NCBI GenBank assembly: GCA_965276715.1
Contig: OZ255622.1
Location: 1,302,001 to 1,366,000, forward strand
DNA: 64,000 bases
Direction: 5' to 3'
From: CAXTPV01 sp965276715
GTDB lineage: Bacteria > Pseudomonadota > Alphaproteobacteria > Acetobacterales > Acetobacteraceae
Shown: one piece after another, positions 1 to 8,730 of the stretch
How positions within the stretch are numbered: the first letter of the stretch is position 1
Layout of the letters: each line of letters starts with the position of its first letter
Made by a program: the position numbers and the translations under genes
Notes under the pieces: generated by a model
Databases searched by the model: none
What the model was told of the DNA's origin: nothing
What the model saw: the letters and a program-made list of their open reading frames with translations, nothing else

Positions 1-1
1 G

Positions 2-337
2 TTGAAGTCGTTTCGGTCCGGTCACGCGCCGGAAACAACCGTGGACACCCGGACCGAACTTGACAGGCAGGTAGTAACACTGGTCGAGAAGATCCCTGCG
101 CTGGACGGATCGGTCGCCGATCCCGCCGGCCACGCTGGTCACGTCGCCGGCCGTCTGTTCCCGACGATGCTGTCCTTCGAGCTCGGTAGCCGTGCGGCCT
201 TCCGCTTCAACGGACGCGCGCTCCACGACGACGCGTTGGACGTGACCCGGTTGCTGCTGACGGGCGCGCCGCTCGGCGACGAAGCGGCGGAGCAGGAGGG
301 CGCGGCTCCGTCGAGAGCGGCGCCGCACCCGGCCTAG
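2..337 (+). CDS. DUF4331-type protein, C-terminal part (5' end outside window)
   Basis: About 111 residues are readable before the stop. The segment around residues 50-95 contains 'RLFPTMLSFELGS', 'FNGRALHDDALD' and 'LLTGAPLGD', which resembles the end of DUF4331 proteins, where a 'NGR-L-DD-VD' motif precedes an 'LTG-P' motif. The reading frame is open to the first base of the window, so the true start lies upstream and the TTG at position 2 is not necessarily used. Function is unknown; DUF4331 members are usually secreted. The final 20 residues are low-complexity Ala/Pro. The family call is from motif memory only. Confidence 0.5.
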   Translation: MKSFRSGHAPETTVDTRTELDRQVVTLVEKIPALDGSVADPAGHAGHVAGRLFPTMLSFELGSRAAFRFNGRALHDDALDVTRLLLTGAPLGDEAAEQEGAAPSRAAPHPA

Positions 338-410
338 GAGCCCGGTCGGACATGGGCCGGAACCACGCGACTGGCCGTCGCGGCCGCACGCGCGACGCGG
401 AGGGTCGGCG

Positions 411-2132
411 ATGACGGACATCCTCGCGGCTCTCCTGCCGGTGATCGTGCTGCTGGCACTCGGCGTCGGCGCGGCGGTGGCCAGCCGGGCGTGCCGCCTC
501 AGCCCGATCGTCGGCTACCTCCTGCTCGGGCTCGGGTTCAAGGCGGCTGGGATCGACCTCGTCGCAAACAGCGACACGGTCGCCCTGCTGGCAGACCTCG
601 GCGTGGTTTTCCTGCTGTTTGACATCGGGCTGCATTTCTCGCTGGCCCATATCCGTCAACAGGCGGCCGACATCTTCGGCTTTGGGCCGTTGCAGATCCT
701 GTTCGGAACCGTGCTGCTCGGCTCGCTCGCGTGGGTGGGCGGCCTCGCGCCGTTGCCGGCTTACCTGCTCGGCGCGGTGCTGGCGCTGAGCTCGACCGCG
801 GTGGTGGCGCCGGTCATAGCCGAGCGTCACCAGCAGAGCTGCCCCGTGGGTCTGACCGCGACCGCGATCCTGATTTTTCAGGACGTGGCCGCGATCTTCC
901 TGCTGATCGTCGCCGGTGCGGCGGGCACGGGCTCAGGCGGTTCGGGCACGGCAGATTTGGGCCGGCTGCTGCCGCTCGCGGGTCTCGCGCTGCTCAAGGC
1001 CGGCCTCTCCTTTGTTGCCGCCGTCGCTCTAGCGCGCTTCGTCGTCCGACCGCTGTTCGCCGTCATCAGCCGTCAGCGGCAAGAGGAAGTCTTCACCGCG
1101 ACCGCGCTGCTGATCGCGCTCGCCGCCGGCTGGGCGACGGGTCATATCGGCCTGTCGCTGACGCTCGGCGCCTTCCTAGGCGGCGTGACAGTTGCGGAGA
1201 CGCCCTATCGAGCCGTCGTGCAGTCGGAAATCAATCCCTTCCGCGGCCTGCTGCTCGGATTCTTTTTCATTTCGGTCGGAATGTCGCTCAACGTCGGCGT
1301 GCTGGCGCAGGATTGGCCGCTGGTCATCGCGATGGCGGCGGTGATGGTGGCGGCCAAGATCGTCTCAAATGCCGCGGCAAGCCTGGTGTTCCGCTGGTCG
1401 GTGCCGGGCTCGTTGCAGCTCGGCTTCTTGTTGTCGCAGGGGTCGGAATTCGCCTTCGTCGTGTTCAGCCTGCCGGCGATGCGGCTGCTGATCGGGCCGG
1501 CCTGGATCTCTATCGCGGCCGCTGCCGTCGCGCTCAGCCTCGCCCTGACGCCGAGCTTGGCGAGCTGCGGACGGATCGTCGCCGGCCGGTTCCGTCGTGC
1601 CGGCCGGACACGCGAGTGGGAACTGCAGATGCGCGAGCTGCAACCGCCGGTGATGATCATCGGCATGGGCCGGGTCGGGCGAACGCTCGCCGATGCGCTG
1701 CATGCCTTCGACATCAGCTACAGCGCTGTCGAGCGGGATCAACGTCGGCTCAGCCAGGCGGTGGCGGACGGCTACAGCGCCGTGTTCGGCGACATGGCCG
1801 ATCCGCGACTGTGGGAGCCGGTCGCGATGTACGGGCGGCGGATCAGCGCGCTGACCGCCGTCTCGTATGAAACGGTCAAGGATCTCTCGCCGATCATCCG
1901 CCAGCGCTACCCTGAACTTCTGCGCTACGCCGTGGTCACAACCGGGACCGAGGCGGCACGCTTCCACGCGCTCGGCGTGCGCGCGATTATCGGTAAGGAC
2001 GCGCCGGAGCTCCATTTGGCGGCGGAGGTGCTGGGCGCCCTCGGCGTCGCGCTACCCGAGGTCACATCGTGGCTGGAAAAGCAGCGCGAACGCCGTAGCG
2101 GCGCGGCCGGCGCAGCCTTGGTCGTCACGTGA
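411..2132 (+). CDS. Monovalent cation:proton antiporter, CPA2/KefC-like, with TrkA-N domain
   Basis: Inner-membrane exchanger of 573 residues. Residues about 1-385 form roughly twelve hydrophobic helices with the CPA2 features 'SPIVGYLLLG' near the start and 'LALSSTAVVAPV' around residue 130. After a charged linker, residues about 412-545 form a Rossmann regulatory domain with the nucleotide-binding 'GMGRVG' loop, as in KefB/KefC and YbaL. Family members expel K+ or Na+ against protons; Kef types are gated by glutathione adducts and protect against electrophiles, but the substrate cannot be read here. ATG preceded by 'GGAGGGTCGGCG'. It stands alone, about 200 bp before the cytochrome b gene. 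Confidence 0.85.
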   Translation: MTDILAALLPVIVLLALGVGAAVASRACRLSPIVGYLLLGLGFKAAGIDLVANSDTVALLADLGVVFLLFDIGLHFSLAHIRQQAADIFGFGPLQILFGTVLLGSLAWVGGLAPLPAYLLGAVLALSSTAVVAPVIAERHQQSCPVGLTATAILIFQDVAAIFLLIVAGAAGTGSGGSGTADLGRLLPLAGLALLKAGLSFVAAVALARFVVRPLFAVISRQRQEEVFTATALLIALAAGWATGHIGLSLTLGAFLGGVTVAETPYRAVVQSEINPFRGLLLGFFFISVGMSLNVGVLAQDWPLVIAMAAVMVAAKIVSNAAASLVFRWSVPGSLQLGFLLSQGSEFAFVVFSLPAMRLLIGPAWISIAAAAVALSLALTPSLASCGRIVAGRFRRAGRTREWELQMRELQPPVMIIGMGRVGRTLADALHAFDISYSAVERDQRRLSQAVADGYSAVFGDMADPRLWEPVAMYGRRISALTAVSYETVKDLSPIIRQRYPELLRYAVVTTGTEAARFHALGVRAIIGKDAPELHLAAEVLGALGVALPEVTSWLEKQRERRSGAAGAALVVT

Positions 2133-2333
2133 GGGCAACAACGCACGGACGCTATCCCGCGGACCTGATGACGGATCGGGTCCCGATGACGTCGGTAGGC
2201 GTCTCGCCAGACGGTTGTTCGATCTCTTGCGCGAGAGCCACGCGACGGAACGGAGATTCTTGATGCTGCCGACCCGGTCCAACCACCCGCCCATCGTCGT
2301 CCTCAGGCGGGCGTCACTCGCGGGCATGATGCC

Positions 2334-2984
2334 ATGAGCGCGGCGATGCGCACCACAACCCGACGGCCGGGCCGCCGGCTCCATCCGCTGCCGATCCGCG
2401 TCATGCACTGGCTCAACGCGTTCGCGATGATCGTGATGATCACGTCGGGCTGGGGGATCTACGACGACGACGCGATCATCAGGGGTTTCCTGTTTCCCGG
2501 CTGGCTTCGGCTCGGCGAATGGGCGTCGCCGAGCCTGAACTATCATTTCGCGGGGATGTGGCTGCTGGCGCTGAACGGACTCGTCTATCTCACCTACGGC
2601 GCCGCCACCGGCCGGTTCCGCGAGCGCTTGCTGCCGATCCGCCTGCGCGACCTCGTTCGGACGGTGCGCGACACGCTGCATTTGCGGATCGAGCACGAGG
2701 ACCTGACCACCTACAACGCGGTGCAGAAGTTGCTCTACTTCGTCGTTATCGCGGCCGGTGTCGCGCAGGTGGTGACCGGGCTCGCGATCTGGAAGCCGGT
2801 GCAGTTCTCTCCGCTGGTCTCGCTGCTCGGCGGCTTCCAATCGGCGCGCGTCATCCACTTCATCGGCATGGTGGTGATCGTCGGGTTCCTGCTGGTTCAC
2901 GTGCTGCTATCGCTGCTGGTGCCGCGCACGCTCTGGGCAATGCTGGCGGGCGGCCCGCATGTCGACCGCTCGAGGACGACGTGA
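2334..2984 (+). CDS. Cytochrome b561-type haem membrane protein (redox partner)
   Basis: Protein of 216 residues with four hydrophobic helices and well-placed histidines: 'RVMHWLNAF' in helix 1, 'YHFAGMW' in helix 2, and 'VIHFIGM' plus 'LVHVLLSLL' in helix 4. This is the layout of cytochrome b/b6-like subunits (CybB, hydrogenase or thiosulfate-reductase b subunits) that pass electrons between quinone and a periplasmic enzyme. The next gene, a molybdopterin oxidoreductase, starts inside its stop (GTG at 2981, TGA at 2982), so the two are probably translationally coupled and form one complex. It is not an MsrQ-type ferric-reductase-like protein as far as I can judge. Confidence 0.85.
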   Translation: MSAAMRTTTRRPGRRLHPLPIRVMHWLNAFAMIVMITSGWGIYDDDAIIRGFLFPGWLRLGEWASPSLNYHFAGMWLLALNGLVYLTYGAATGRFRERLLPIRLRDLVRTVRDTLHLRIEHEDLTTYNAVQKLLYFVVIAAGVAQVVTGLAIWKPVQFSPLVSLLGGFQSARVIHFIGMVVIVGFLLVHVLLSLLVPRTLWAMLAGGPHVDRSRTT

Positions 2985-3754
2985 GATCGCCGTTCCGCCC
3001 CGACGAGCTTCCCGACGACGCCGTTCTCGACGACCACCGGTCGCTGATCCGCGGGCTCGAACGGCGCGGCCTTGTGCGCGGCGGCATGTCGCTCGGCGCG
3101 CTTGCGATGCTGACCGGCTGCGACGTGCGCCGCCCCAAGGCGGTGCAGTCGGCGCTGCTCGCTGTCTCGCGCTTCAACGACGACGTGCAGGCCAGGCTGT
3201 TCGACCCGAGCCAGCTGGCGCCGACCTACCCGGCGTCGCGGGTTCTGAAGCCGCCCAAGTTCAACGCCTATTACGACATCACCAAGCTCCGGCCAGTGGA
3301 CGGCGCGACATGGCGCCTCGAACTATCGGGCCTGATCGCCGACCGCACTCCCTGGACGGTCGGCGAGATCGACGCGCTGCCGCAGACCACGATGATCATC
3401 AAGCATGTCTGCGTCGAGGGCTGGAGCTACATCGGCCAGTGGTCGGGGGTGCGGCTCGGCACCTTCCTCCGGCGGGTCGGCGCCGACTTGAAGGCAAGAT
3501 ACGTCGCCTTCCGCACCGCCGACGACTACCCGAGCAGCATCGACATGGCGACCGCGCTGCATCCCCAGACCATCCTCGCGGTCGGCTACGCGGGCGAGAC
3601 GATCGCCGATCCGTTCGGCTACCCGCTTCGGCTACGGATGGCGACCAAGCTCGGCTACAAGAACCCGAAATGGATCACCGCGATCGAGGTGACCAACACC
3701 TATACCGGCGGCTACTGGGAAAGCCAGGGCTTCCCCTGGTTCGCGGGGTTGTAG
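2981..3754 (+). CDS. Molybdopterin-dependent oxidoreductase, YedY/sulfite-oxidase superfamily, Tat lipoprotein
   Basis: Protein of 257 residues. The GTG start overlaps the stop of the cytochrome b gene; an upstream in-frame extension would run through that gene and is rejected. Residues about 24-46 read 'ERRGLVRGGMSLGALAMLTG' followed by Cys: a twin arginine, a hydrophobic stretch and a lipobox, indicating Tat export and lipid anchoring. The Moco-ligating cysteine is in 'HVCVEGWSYIGQW', near residue 140, as in YedY/SorA relatives. Substrate unknown: methionine sulfoxide, sulfite and other S/N-oxides occur in the family. With its b-type partner it makes a quinone-linked periplasmic redox module. 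Confidence 0.85.
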   Translation: MRSPFRPDELPDDAVLDDHRSLIRGLERRGLVRGGMSLGALAMLTGCDVRRPKAVQSALLAVSRFNDDVQARLFDPSQLAPTYPASRVLKPPKFNAYYDITKLRPVDGATWRLELSGLIADRTPWTVGEIDALPQTTMIIKHVCVEGWSYIGQWSGVRLGTFLRRVGADLKARYVAFRTADDYPSSIDMATALHPQTILAVGYAGETIADPFGYPLRLRMATKLGYKNPKWITAIEVTNTYTGGYWESQGFPWFAGL

Positions 3755-4233
3755 TGCGGACAAGGGCTTCAGCCCGGAGAACTGCGACCGTCGTGGGCGC
3801 CGCGATGCTGGCCGGCGCAAGCGCGTCGCTGGCGCAGAGCCCGACGCCAGGTGGCATGCCGCCTCCGCCCGGCATGAGTCTCGCCCGTTCGACCGCCATG
3901 CGGTTCCCGCAGCCCGTACGGGTGGGCGACCTGCTGCGCCGGGACGTGCTGCAGCCCGTCGCGAGCCAGCGCGTGCTCGGCGTTGTCAGGAGCGTCGTGC
4001 GCAACGCGAGCGAAACGATCGAGGTGGTCGTCGCTTACGGCGGCTTTCTTGGCTTCGGCGCGCGCCCGATCGCGGTCCCGGTCGATGCTACCGTCCTGGT
4101 CGGACAAGACCTGGAAGTCGTGTTCTACAGCCCGACGCAGCTGAACCGCTTCCCGACCTTTTCGGCCGGCGGGACCACGCCGTTGTCATCGGACGCGATC
4201 ATACGCGTCGGGCTCGCCAAGCCCTCGCATTGA
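3754..4233 (+). CDS. Secreted PRC-barrel-like protein
   Basis: Protein of 159 residues starting at a GTG that shares one base with the preceding TAG stop. Residues 1-28 are a Sec-type signal peptide (Arg-rich n-region, 'VVGAAMLAGASASLAQ'). Residues about 60-130 contain 'VRVGDLLRRDVL', 'VLGVVRSVVRN' and 'RPIAVPVDA', a pattern resembling PRC-barrel domains. The one-base overlap places it in the cytochrome b/molybdoenzyme operon as a third, periplasmic component. Precise function unknown; a structural or docking role is only a guess. Confidence 0.6.
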   Translation: MRTRASARRTATVVGAAMLAGASASLAQSPTPGGMPPPPGMSLARSTAMRFPQPVRVGDLLRRDVLQPVASQRVLGVVRSVVRNASETIEVVVAYGGFLGFGARPIAVPVDATVLVGQDLEVVFYSPTQLNRFPTFSAGGTTPLSSDAIIRVGLAKPSH

Positions 4234-4302
4234 GCATGAGGACGGGCATGCCTCGGCAACCTTCCAGTTCTCGACTAAACCTGACAAAGTAAAGGCGTAG
4301 AC

Positions 4303-4956
4303 ATGTCCAATCCGTTCACTGACACGTTCGAGTTCCTAATCGGCCATACGGGCGACTACGATCGGTTTGGTCCGGAGAAATATGTCTCGGTGATCTTCTT
4401 TCTCCTGGTCCTTGCAGCGGGATTCTACATTGCTCGTCTGAACTGGGCCGAGGATCCGGGTCAGCGGAGCGTCAAACACCTATCGGTTATGGCGATGCGT
4501 GTGATGGCGGCTGGCATGTGGTTCCAGGGAACGATCTGGAAGCTGCCTCTTCCGGCTGCAGCGGGGTTCCGTTTCTGGCTTGCGCAGGAGGGCAAGTTCA
4601 GTGCGATTCCGCTACATGCGGCACTCGTTCGAGACGTGTTGATTCCCCACATCGCCCTGCTGCAACCGCCTGTCTATCTTCTCGAGGTTTGGTTCACCGT
4701 CTCGCTCACGCTCGGGATAGCAGTCCGTCTCACCGGCGTGGTCGCTGTCCTCTTTACGCTCCAGCTCTGGATCGGCCTGTACAACGATCCGACCGAGTGG
4801 CCTTGGACGTATATGGCAATCATTTTCGGACACGGCATGTTCGCGGCCGCCGAGGCCGGACGCAGTCTCGGGTTCGACAACCTTGTTCGACTGCGGGACC
4901 ACGCCTTCGTGCGCGGGCAAGGCTTGCTGTCGACCGTCTACAGGCTCGCCTCCTGA
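4303..4956 (+). CDS. DoxX/DoxD-like integral membrane protein
   Basis: Protein of 217 residues with about five hydrophobic helices (near 28-47, 65-85, 120-150, 150-170, 170-190). The pattern 'MRVMAAGMWFQGTIWKLP' followed by a tryptophan-rich segment 'WIGLYNDPTEWPWTY' resembles DoxX/DoxD (thiosulfate:quinone oxidoreductase small subunit) proteins. Base composition is slightly less GC-rich than its neighbours. It is followed after 49 bp by a gene whose own N-terminus is DoxX-like, suggesting the pair works together in quinone-linked membrane redox chemistry. Assignment is by membrane pattern, not by catalytic residues. Confidence 0.6.
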   Translation: MSNPFTDTFEFLIGHTGDYDRFGPEKYVSVIFFLLVLAAGFYIARLNWAEDPGQRSVKHLSVMAMRVMAAGMWFQGTIWKLPLPAAAGFRFWLAQEGKFSAIPLHAALVRDVLIPHIALLQPPVYLLEVWFTVSLTLGIAVRLTGVVAVLFTLQLWIGLYNDPTEWPWTYMAIIFGHGMFAAAEAGRSLGFDNLVRLRDHAFVRGQGLLSTVYRLAS

Positions 4957-5005
4957 GCACACGTCGGGAAGGCGGCTGGCGGGCGGCAAGGGGGCCGCGG
5001 CCGAG

Positions 5006-7207
5006 ATGAAGCAGACTGCCAAACTCCGGTGGAGCGCAGGCGCGTCGGGTCTGTGGCCGATTCTCGAGCAGACGGCCCGCGCGGGATCGTCAATCGGTCA
5101 CCATTGTGCGCCGGTGATCGATCTGTTGATCAGGCTCTGGCTCGCCCAGGCATTCCTCGTCATCGACCTTGAGCGTGCCATGGCGACGTCCGGCTCACTT
5201 GCAGGCGGTGGCGCGGCCCTTGTGCTTCGCGGGGTGACCGGTTCCGGCGTTGGAGTGGCCTTCGAGGCCGCCTGCCCATTCCTTCTGGCGTTCGGGCTTG
5301 GCACGCGCGTTGCCGCCTTCGCGCTGCTCGCTCAGCTTCTTGCCCTCACCCCGAAGCACAACGGCATCAGCCTCGCCCCGTGCTGGAGCGTGCTGCTGGG
5401 CTGGCTCATCGTGACGGGAGCCGGAACGCTGTCGGTCGACTGGCTGGTCGGCGGTGGTGTCCGGGCGAGTGCGTTGCCTTTCGCGCGCGTCCTTTCAGAC
5501 TGGACGACGCGGGCAAGCCGTCTCGCCACACCCTGCATGTTGCTCCTGATCCGGCTGTGGATCGCCCTGCTGCCGGCGGCCCTGTCCCTTAGCGCCATGG
5601 GGCATCCCGATCTGGCGCACATGGCTCCAGATTCGGCATGGCTTCCGCTCGCGCCGTCCACGTTCGACCGTCTGCCCGCTGCGGTCACGTTGCTGTTCGC
5701 GATCCTGGTCGCGCTCGGACTGCTGACCCGAGCGTTCGGGCTGGCTTTGCTGCTTTCCGCGCTTCCTGATGCCTACACGGCCACCAATGGCATTCTCTGG
5801 TGGTCCCTGTTGCTTGCCTTGCCCGTGCTGCATGGGCCAGGACCGCTCTCGATCGATCACTGGATGCTTGAAGCTGTCCGAAGAAGAGGTCGTGACGCCG
5901 CCGCGGCCCGGATCGCTCTTTTGGGTCGATTGCCCCATGTGGTGGTCGTGGGTGGCGGCTTCGGCGGCCTCGCGGTGGCGCGGTCGCTCCACGTGGCTCC
6001 GTGCCGGATCACGGTCGTCGATGCCAACAACTACCACCTGTTCCAGCCTTTGCTTTACCAAGTGGCGACCGCCGGCCTCTCCCCGGCCGACATCGCGACG
6101 CCGATCCGCGAGGTGTTCCGCGACCAGGAAAACGTTCGCGTCCTGCTCGGGACGGTGACTGCGGTCGAACACAAGGCGCGCCGCGTGGTGATCGGCGCCG
6201 GCACGATCTCGTATGATTTCCTCGTGCTGGCCACCGGCGCCCGACACAGCTACTTCGGTCGTGACGAATGGGCGAACGACGCTCCCGGCCTGAAGAGCAT
6301 TGAGGACGCGCTCGGGATTCGCCGTCGCCTGCTTCTCGCCTTCGAAGAGGCGGAGGTTTGCGAGGATCCGGCGGTTCGGGCGGCCCTATTGACCTTCGTG
6401 ATTGTCGGCGGTGGTCCTACCGGGGTCGAGCTCGCCGGTGCGCTCGCGGAACTCGCACGCGAAGGGCTTGCGCGCGAGTTCCGAACCATCGATCCAGCCG
6501 ATGCCCGTGTGATCCTGGTGCAGTCCGGACCGGTTCTGCTGCCGACGTTCCCGCCGGCGCTGTCCCGAGCGGCCGCTCTGTCGCTTGAGGCGCTCGACGT
6601 CGAGGTGCGGACAGGCGCCAGGATCACCTCGGTCGACGAGGGCGGCGTTGCGATAGGCGACGATCGAGTCGCCGCCCGCACCATACTCTGGGCTGCCGGG
6701 GTCATGGCCTCCGATGCCGCGCGATGGCTTGGTGCGGCCACGGACCGAAGCGGGCGCGTGATCGTGGGTCCGGACCTTTCTGTCGCGGGCCACGACGACG
6801 TCTTCGCGGTGGGCGATGTCGCCGCCAGCGATGCCTGGCACGGGATGCCAGTTCCTGGCCTCGCGCCTGCCGCCAAGCAGGGCGGCCAGTACGTCGCGCG
6901 CGTGATCGCGGCACGGCTGGCCGGACAGCCCGCTCCGCCCCGTTTCCGCTATCGCCACCTCGGCAGCCTGGCCACGATCGGACGCCGGTCAGCCGTGGCT
7001 GATTTCGGACCGCTTCGAGTCTCCGGCGCTCCCGCCTGGTGGCTCTGGGGGGCCGCCCACGTCACTTTCCTGGTCGGCACCCGCAATCGGGCGTCGGTGA
7101 TCGTCGAATGGATTTGGGCCTATCTGACTTTGCGGCGGAGCACCCGATTGATCACGCGGACGGGCGCGATTGCGTCGGTTCGAACGGAACCCGCGCTTGA
7201 AAGATGA
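5006..7207 (+). CDS. DoxX-like membrane domain fused to type II NADH dehydrogenase-like flavoprotein
   Basis: Fusion of about 733 residues. Residues about 1-300 are hydrophobic and appear to hold two DoxX-like units ('LLIRLWLAQAFLV' and 'LLLIRLWIALLPAAL'). From about 310 a two-dinucleotide-fold flavoprotein begins: FAD loop 'VVVVGGGFGGLAVA', the NDH-2 hallmark 'NNYHLFQPLLYQVAT', NADH loop 'IVGGGPTGVELAGAL', FAD-contact 'VFAVGDVA', and an amphipathic tail ending 'RLITRTG'. NDH-2 enzymes oxidise NADH and reduce quinone without proton pumping. ATG at 5006 is chosen because the longer GTG form would overlap the DoxX gene and adds non-conserved sequence. Confidence 0.85.
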   Translation: MKQTAKLRWSAGASGLWPILEQTARAGSSIGHHCAPVIDLLIRLWLAQAFLVIDLERAMATSGSLAGGGAALVLRGVTGSGVGVAFEAACPFLLAFGLGTRVAAFALLAQLLALTPKHNGISLAPCWSVLLGWLIVTGAGTLSVDWLVGGGVRASALPFARVLSDWTTRASRLATPCMLLLIRLWIALLPAALSLSAMGHPDLAHMAPDSAWLPLAPSTFDRLPAAVTLLFAILVALGLLTRAFGLALLLSALPDAYTATNGILWWSLLLALPVLHGPGPLSIDHWMLEAVRRRGRDAAAARIALLGRLPHVVVVGGGFGGLAVARSLHVAPCRITVVDANNYHLFQPLLYQVATAGLSPADIATPIREVFRDQENVRVLLGTVTAVEHKARRVVIGAGTISYDFLVLATGARHSYFGRDEWANDAPGLKSIEDALGIRRRLLLAFEEAEVCEDPAVRAALLTFVIVGGGPTGVELAGALAELAREGLAREFRTIDPADARVILVQSGPVLLPTFPPALSRAAALSLEALDVEVRTGARITSVDEGGVAIGDDRVAARTILWAAGVMASDAARWLGAATDRSGRVIVGPDLSVAGHDDVFAVGDVAASDAWHGMPVPGLAPAAKQGGQYVARVIAARLAGQPAPPRFRYRHLGSLATIGRRSAVADFGPLRVSGAPAWWLWGAAHVTFLVGTRNRASVIVEWIWAYLTLRRSTRLITRTGAIASVRTEPALER

Positions 7208-7231
7208 GAGAACGCTGTTGAGCTGTTTCCG

Positions 7232-7504
7232 GTGCACGAGCATGGCCTGGTGGATCACTCGGCCCCGGGCGCGTCGCCGAAGCTGACCGCCAAGTCGATG
7301 CGGCAGGAGGGCGGCTCTTGCATCATCGGCCCAAACGGCGACATCGTCGCCGGCCCGTTGATCGGCGAGGGGATTGTCGCCGCCGAGCTCAGCGCGCAGT
7401 CCGTAGTCGAAGCACGTGGGAACCTGGACGCCAGCGGCCACTATTCACGCAAGGACGTCCTCCGTCTCGAGGTGCTCGGGCCAAATGCTGCGGCATCACG
7501 ATGA
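7232..7504 (+). pseudogene. Nitrilase, C-terminal remnant
   Basis: About 90 codons match the end of aliphatic nitrilases: 'GGSCIIGPNGDIVAGPL', then 'GEGIVAAELS', then 'ASGHYSRKDVLRLEVLG', equivalent to the family's 'GHYSRP-V-L-V' tail. The catalytic Glu, Lys and Cys regions that should lie some 200 residues upstream are absent; the preceding 25 bp run directly into the NDH-2 fusion gene. It is therefore a 3' stub left after a deletion. Its stop overlaps the ATG of the DUF7002 gene (ATGA), so the two were probably once an operon. Confidence 0.75.
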
Positions 7505-8175
7505 GCTTTGACGAGTCACCTGAAGCCGGGGAGCGAGGCGCCGCGCCGACCAGCGCCTTGGCCACACCACGGCAAACTCACCGTCACTCGAGAATATACC
7601 ACCTGTACCATCTTGCGGAGGCCGACAACCTCGGATCGATCCTCGAGCATGGCCTTCTCAGCACAGAACGATTGCTGGAGCTGGCCGGGCTTGCCGACCA
7701 GGATCGGGCTGAGTTCATGCGCCGTCACCGCGCCACCAGCGTCAGGTTACCTGGCGGCGCCTTGATCCGCGATCAGGGGCCCATGCCGCCGTCCGCCCTG
7801 GCTTCTGCGTTGGACGACGGCATGGAGCCCGGAGACTGGTATGCGCTGCTGAACAGCCATGTGTTCCTCTGGCCTGATAAGGAGCGCACGGGACGCCAAC
7901 GTAAGGCATGCGGGGTCCGACCGCAGTTTGTGTTGACGTTCGACGCCGAAGCACTGCTCGAAAGTTTTGAAGAATATGCCTCGGTGTCGCCGATCAATAG
8001 CGGTAACGCTCGCCGCAAGCCCGCTCGCCGAGGGCGCGAAACGCTGCTCTCCCACCAAGTCTGGAAGAGAGCGGGGTGGCCGACTGGACAGCGCAGCCGG
8101 CTGCCAGCGGAGTTCCTGTTCAAGTGTGCGGTGCCGACCGGGGCGCCCTACTTGGTTGATATAGAGGAAGTTTAG
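7501..8175 (+). CDS. DUF7002 family protein (possible ADP-ribosyltransferase-like fold)
   Basis: Protein of 224 residues; ATG overlaps the nitrilase-remnant stop by 4 nt. Recognisable features are 'IYHLYHLAEADNLGSILEHG' near residue 35, 'IRDQGPMP' near 90, 'DWYALLNSHVFLW' near 115 and a 'FVLTFDAEALL' strand. The first motif looks like the entry motif of DarT/DUF4433 toxins ('YH-T---NL--IL--G'), which suggests an ART-like fold; this is inference. No antitoxin-like macrodomain gene is adjacent. Role unknown; it may be an orphan of a former defence or plant-associated operon. Confidence 0.6.
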   Translation: MSFDESPEAGERGAAPTSALATPRQTHRHSRIYHLYHLAEADNLGSILEHGLLSTERLLELAGLADQDRAEFMRRHRATSVRLPGGALIRDQGPMPPSALASALDDGMEPGDWYALLNSHVFLWPDKERTGRQRKACGVRPQFVLTFDAEALLESFEEYASVSPINSGNARRKPARRGRETLLSHQVWKRAGWPTGQRSRLPAEFLFKCAVPTGAPYLVDIEEV

Positions 8176-8315
8176 AGGAGCCGCTGATGACTTGTCCTCC
8201 GACAAGCTACAACCGTCCACTTCCTGGAAGGCACCCTCTCACTTTCAAAGGCTGCCGTCCTTCTCAGTGAGGAGACAATCTGGCTATATTCGTCTTGTAA
8301 GACTTTGCTGCGGGT

Positions 8316-8714
8316 ATGGGATTAATGATGACGACGCCGGCTGATGTCGTTCATGAATTGTATGCCAAATTAACTGAAGGGGATGCGTCAGGCGCCCTGG
8401 CCTTGATGACGGACGACATCGAGTGGATCCCGATGATGGACTACCACCTCGATGGACGGGGGCCGCAGAAGGTCCTGGAAGGTATGCTCATTCCAGCTTT
8501 AGCCGAGTGGGAAACATTCATACTTGCACCGAGCGAGTTCTTGGTCGAGGACACAAGGGTTGTCTCTATCGGCCGCTTTCGCAGTAAGCACCGGACCACA
8601 GGTAAGCTGGCAGAAGTTGATTATGCTCACGTCTGGGAAGTACGAGAGGGGAAGATTTCCCGATTCCGTCAGTATATCGATACAGCGCTGATCGAGGCTG
8701 CGCGCCACATCTGA
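8316..8714 (+). CDS. SnoaL/NTF2-like protein, copy 1
   Basis: Protein of up to 132 residues. It aligns end to end with the gene at 13585: shared anchors include 'GDASGALALMTDDIEW' versus 'GDAPGALGLMAPDIQW', 'AHVWEV-EGKI' and 'FRQYIDT'. The NTF2-like cone fold includes ketosteroid isomerase-like enzymes and many stress-linked proteins; these two belong to the 'ketosteroid isomerase-related' type often next to hydrolases. The likely start is the third ATG (8328), which gives the same N-terminus as the paralogue; 8316 is the longest option. Base composition is less GC-rich than copy 2, consistent with separate acquisition. Confidence 0.75.
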   Translation: MGLMMTTPADVVHELYAKLTEGDASGALALMTDDIEWIPMMDYHLDGRGPQKVLEGMLIPALAEWETFILAPSEFLVEDTRVVSIGRFRSKHRTTGKLAEVDYAHVWEVREGKISRFRQYIDTALIEAARHI

Positions 8715-8730
8715 AAGTCCGTTTGGAAAC

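Noticed and set aside
2334..3754. MsrPQ methionine sulfoxide reductase pair
   Set aside because: The Moco protein is of the right superfamily, but the membrane partner looks like cytochrome b561 rather than MsrQ, so the specific name is not justified.
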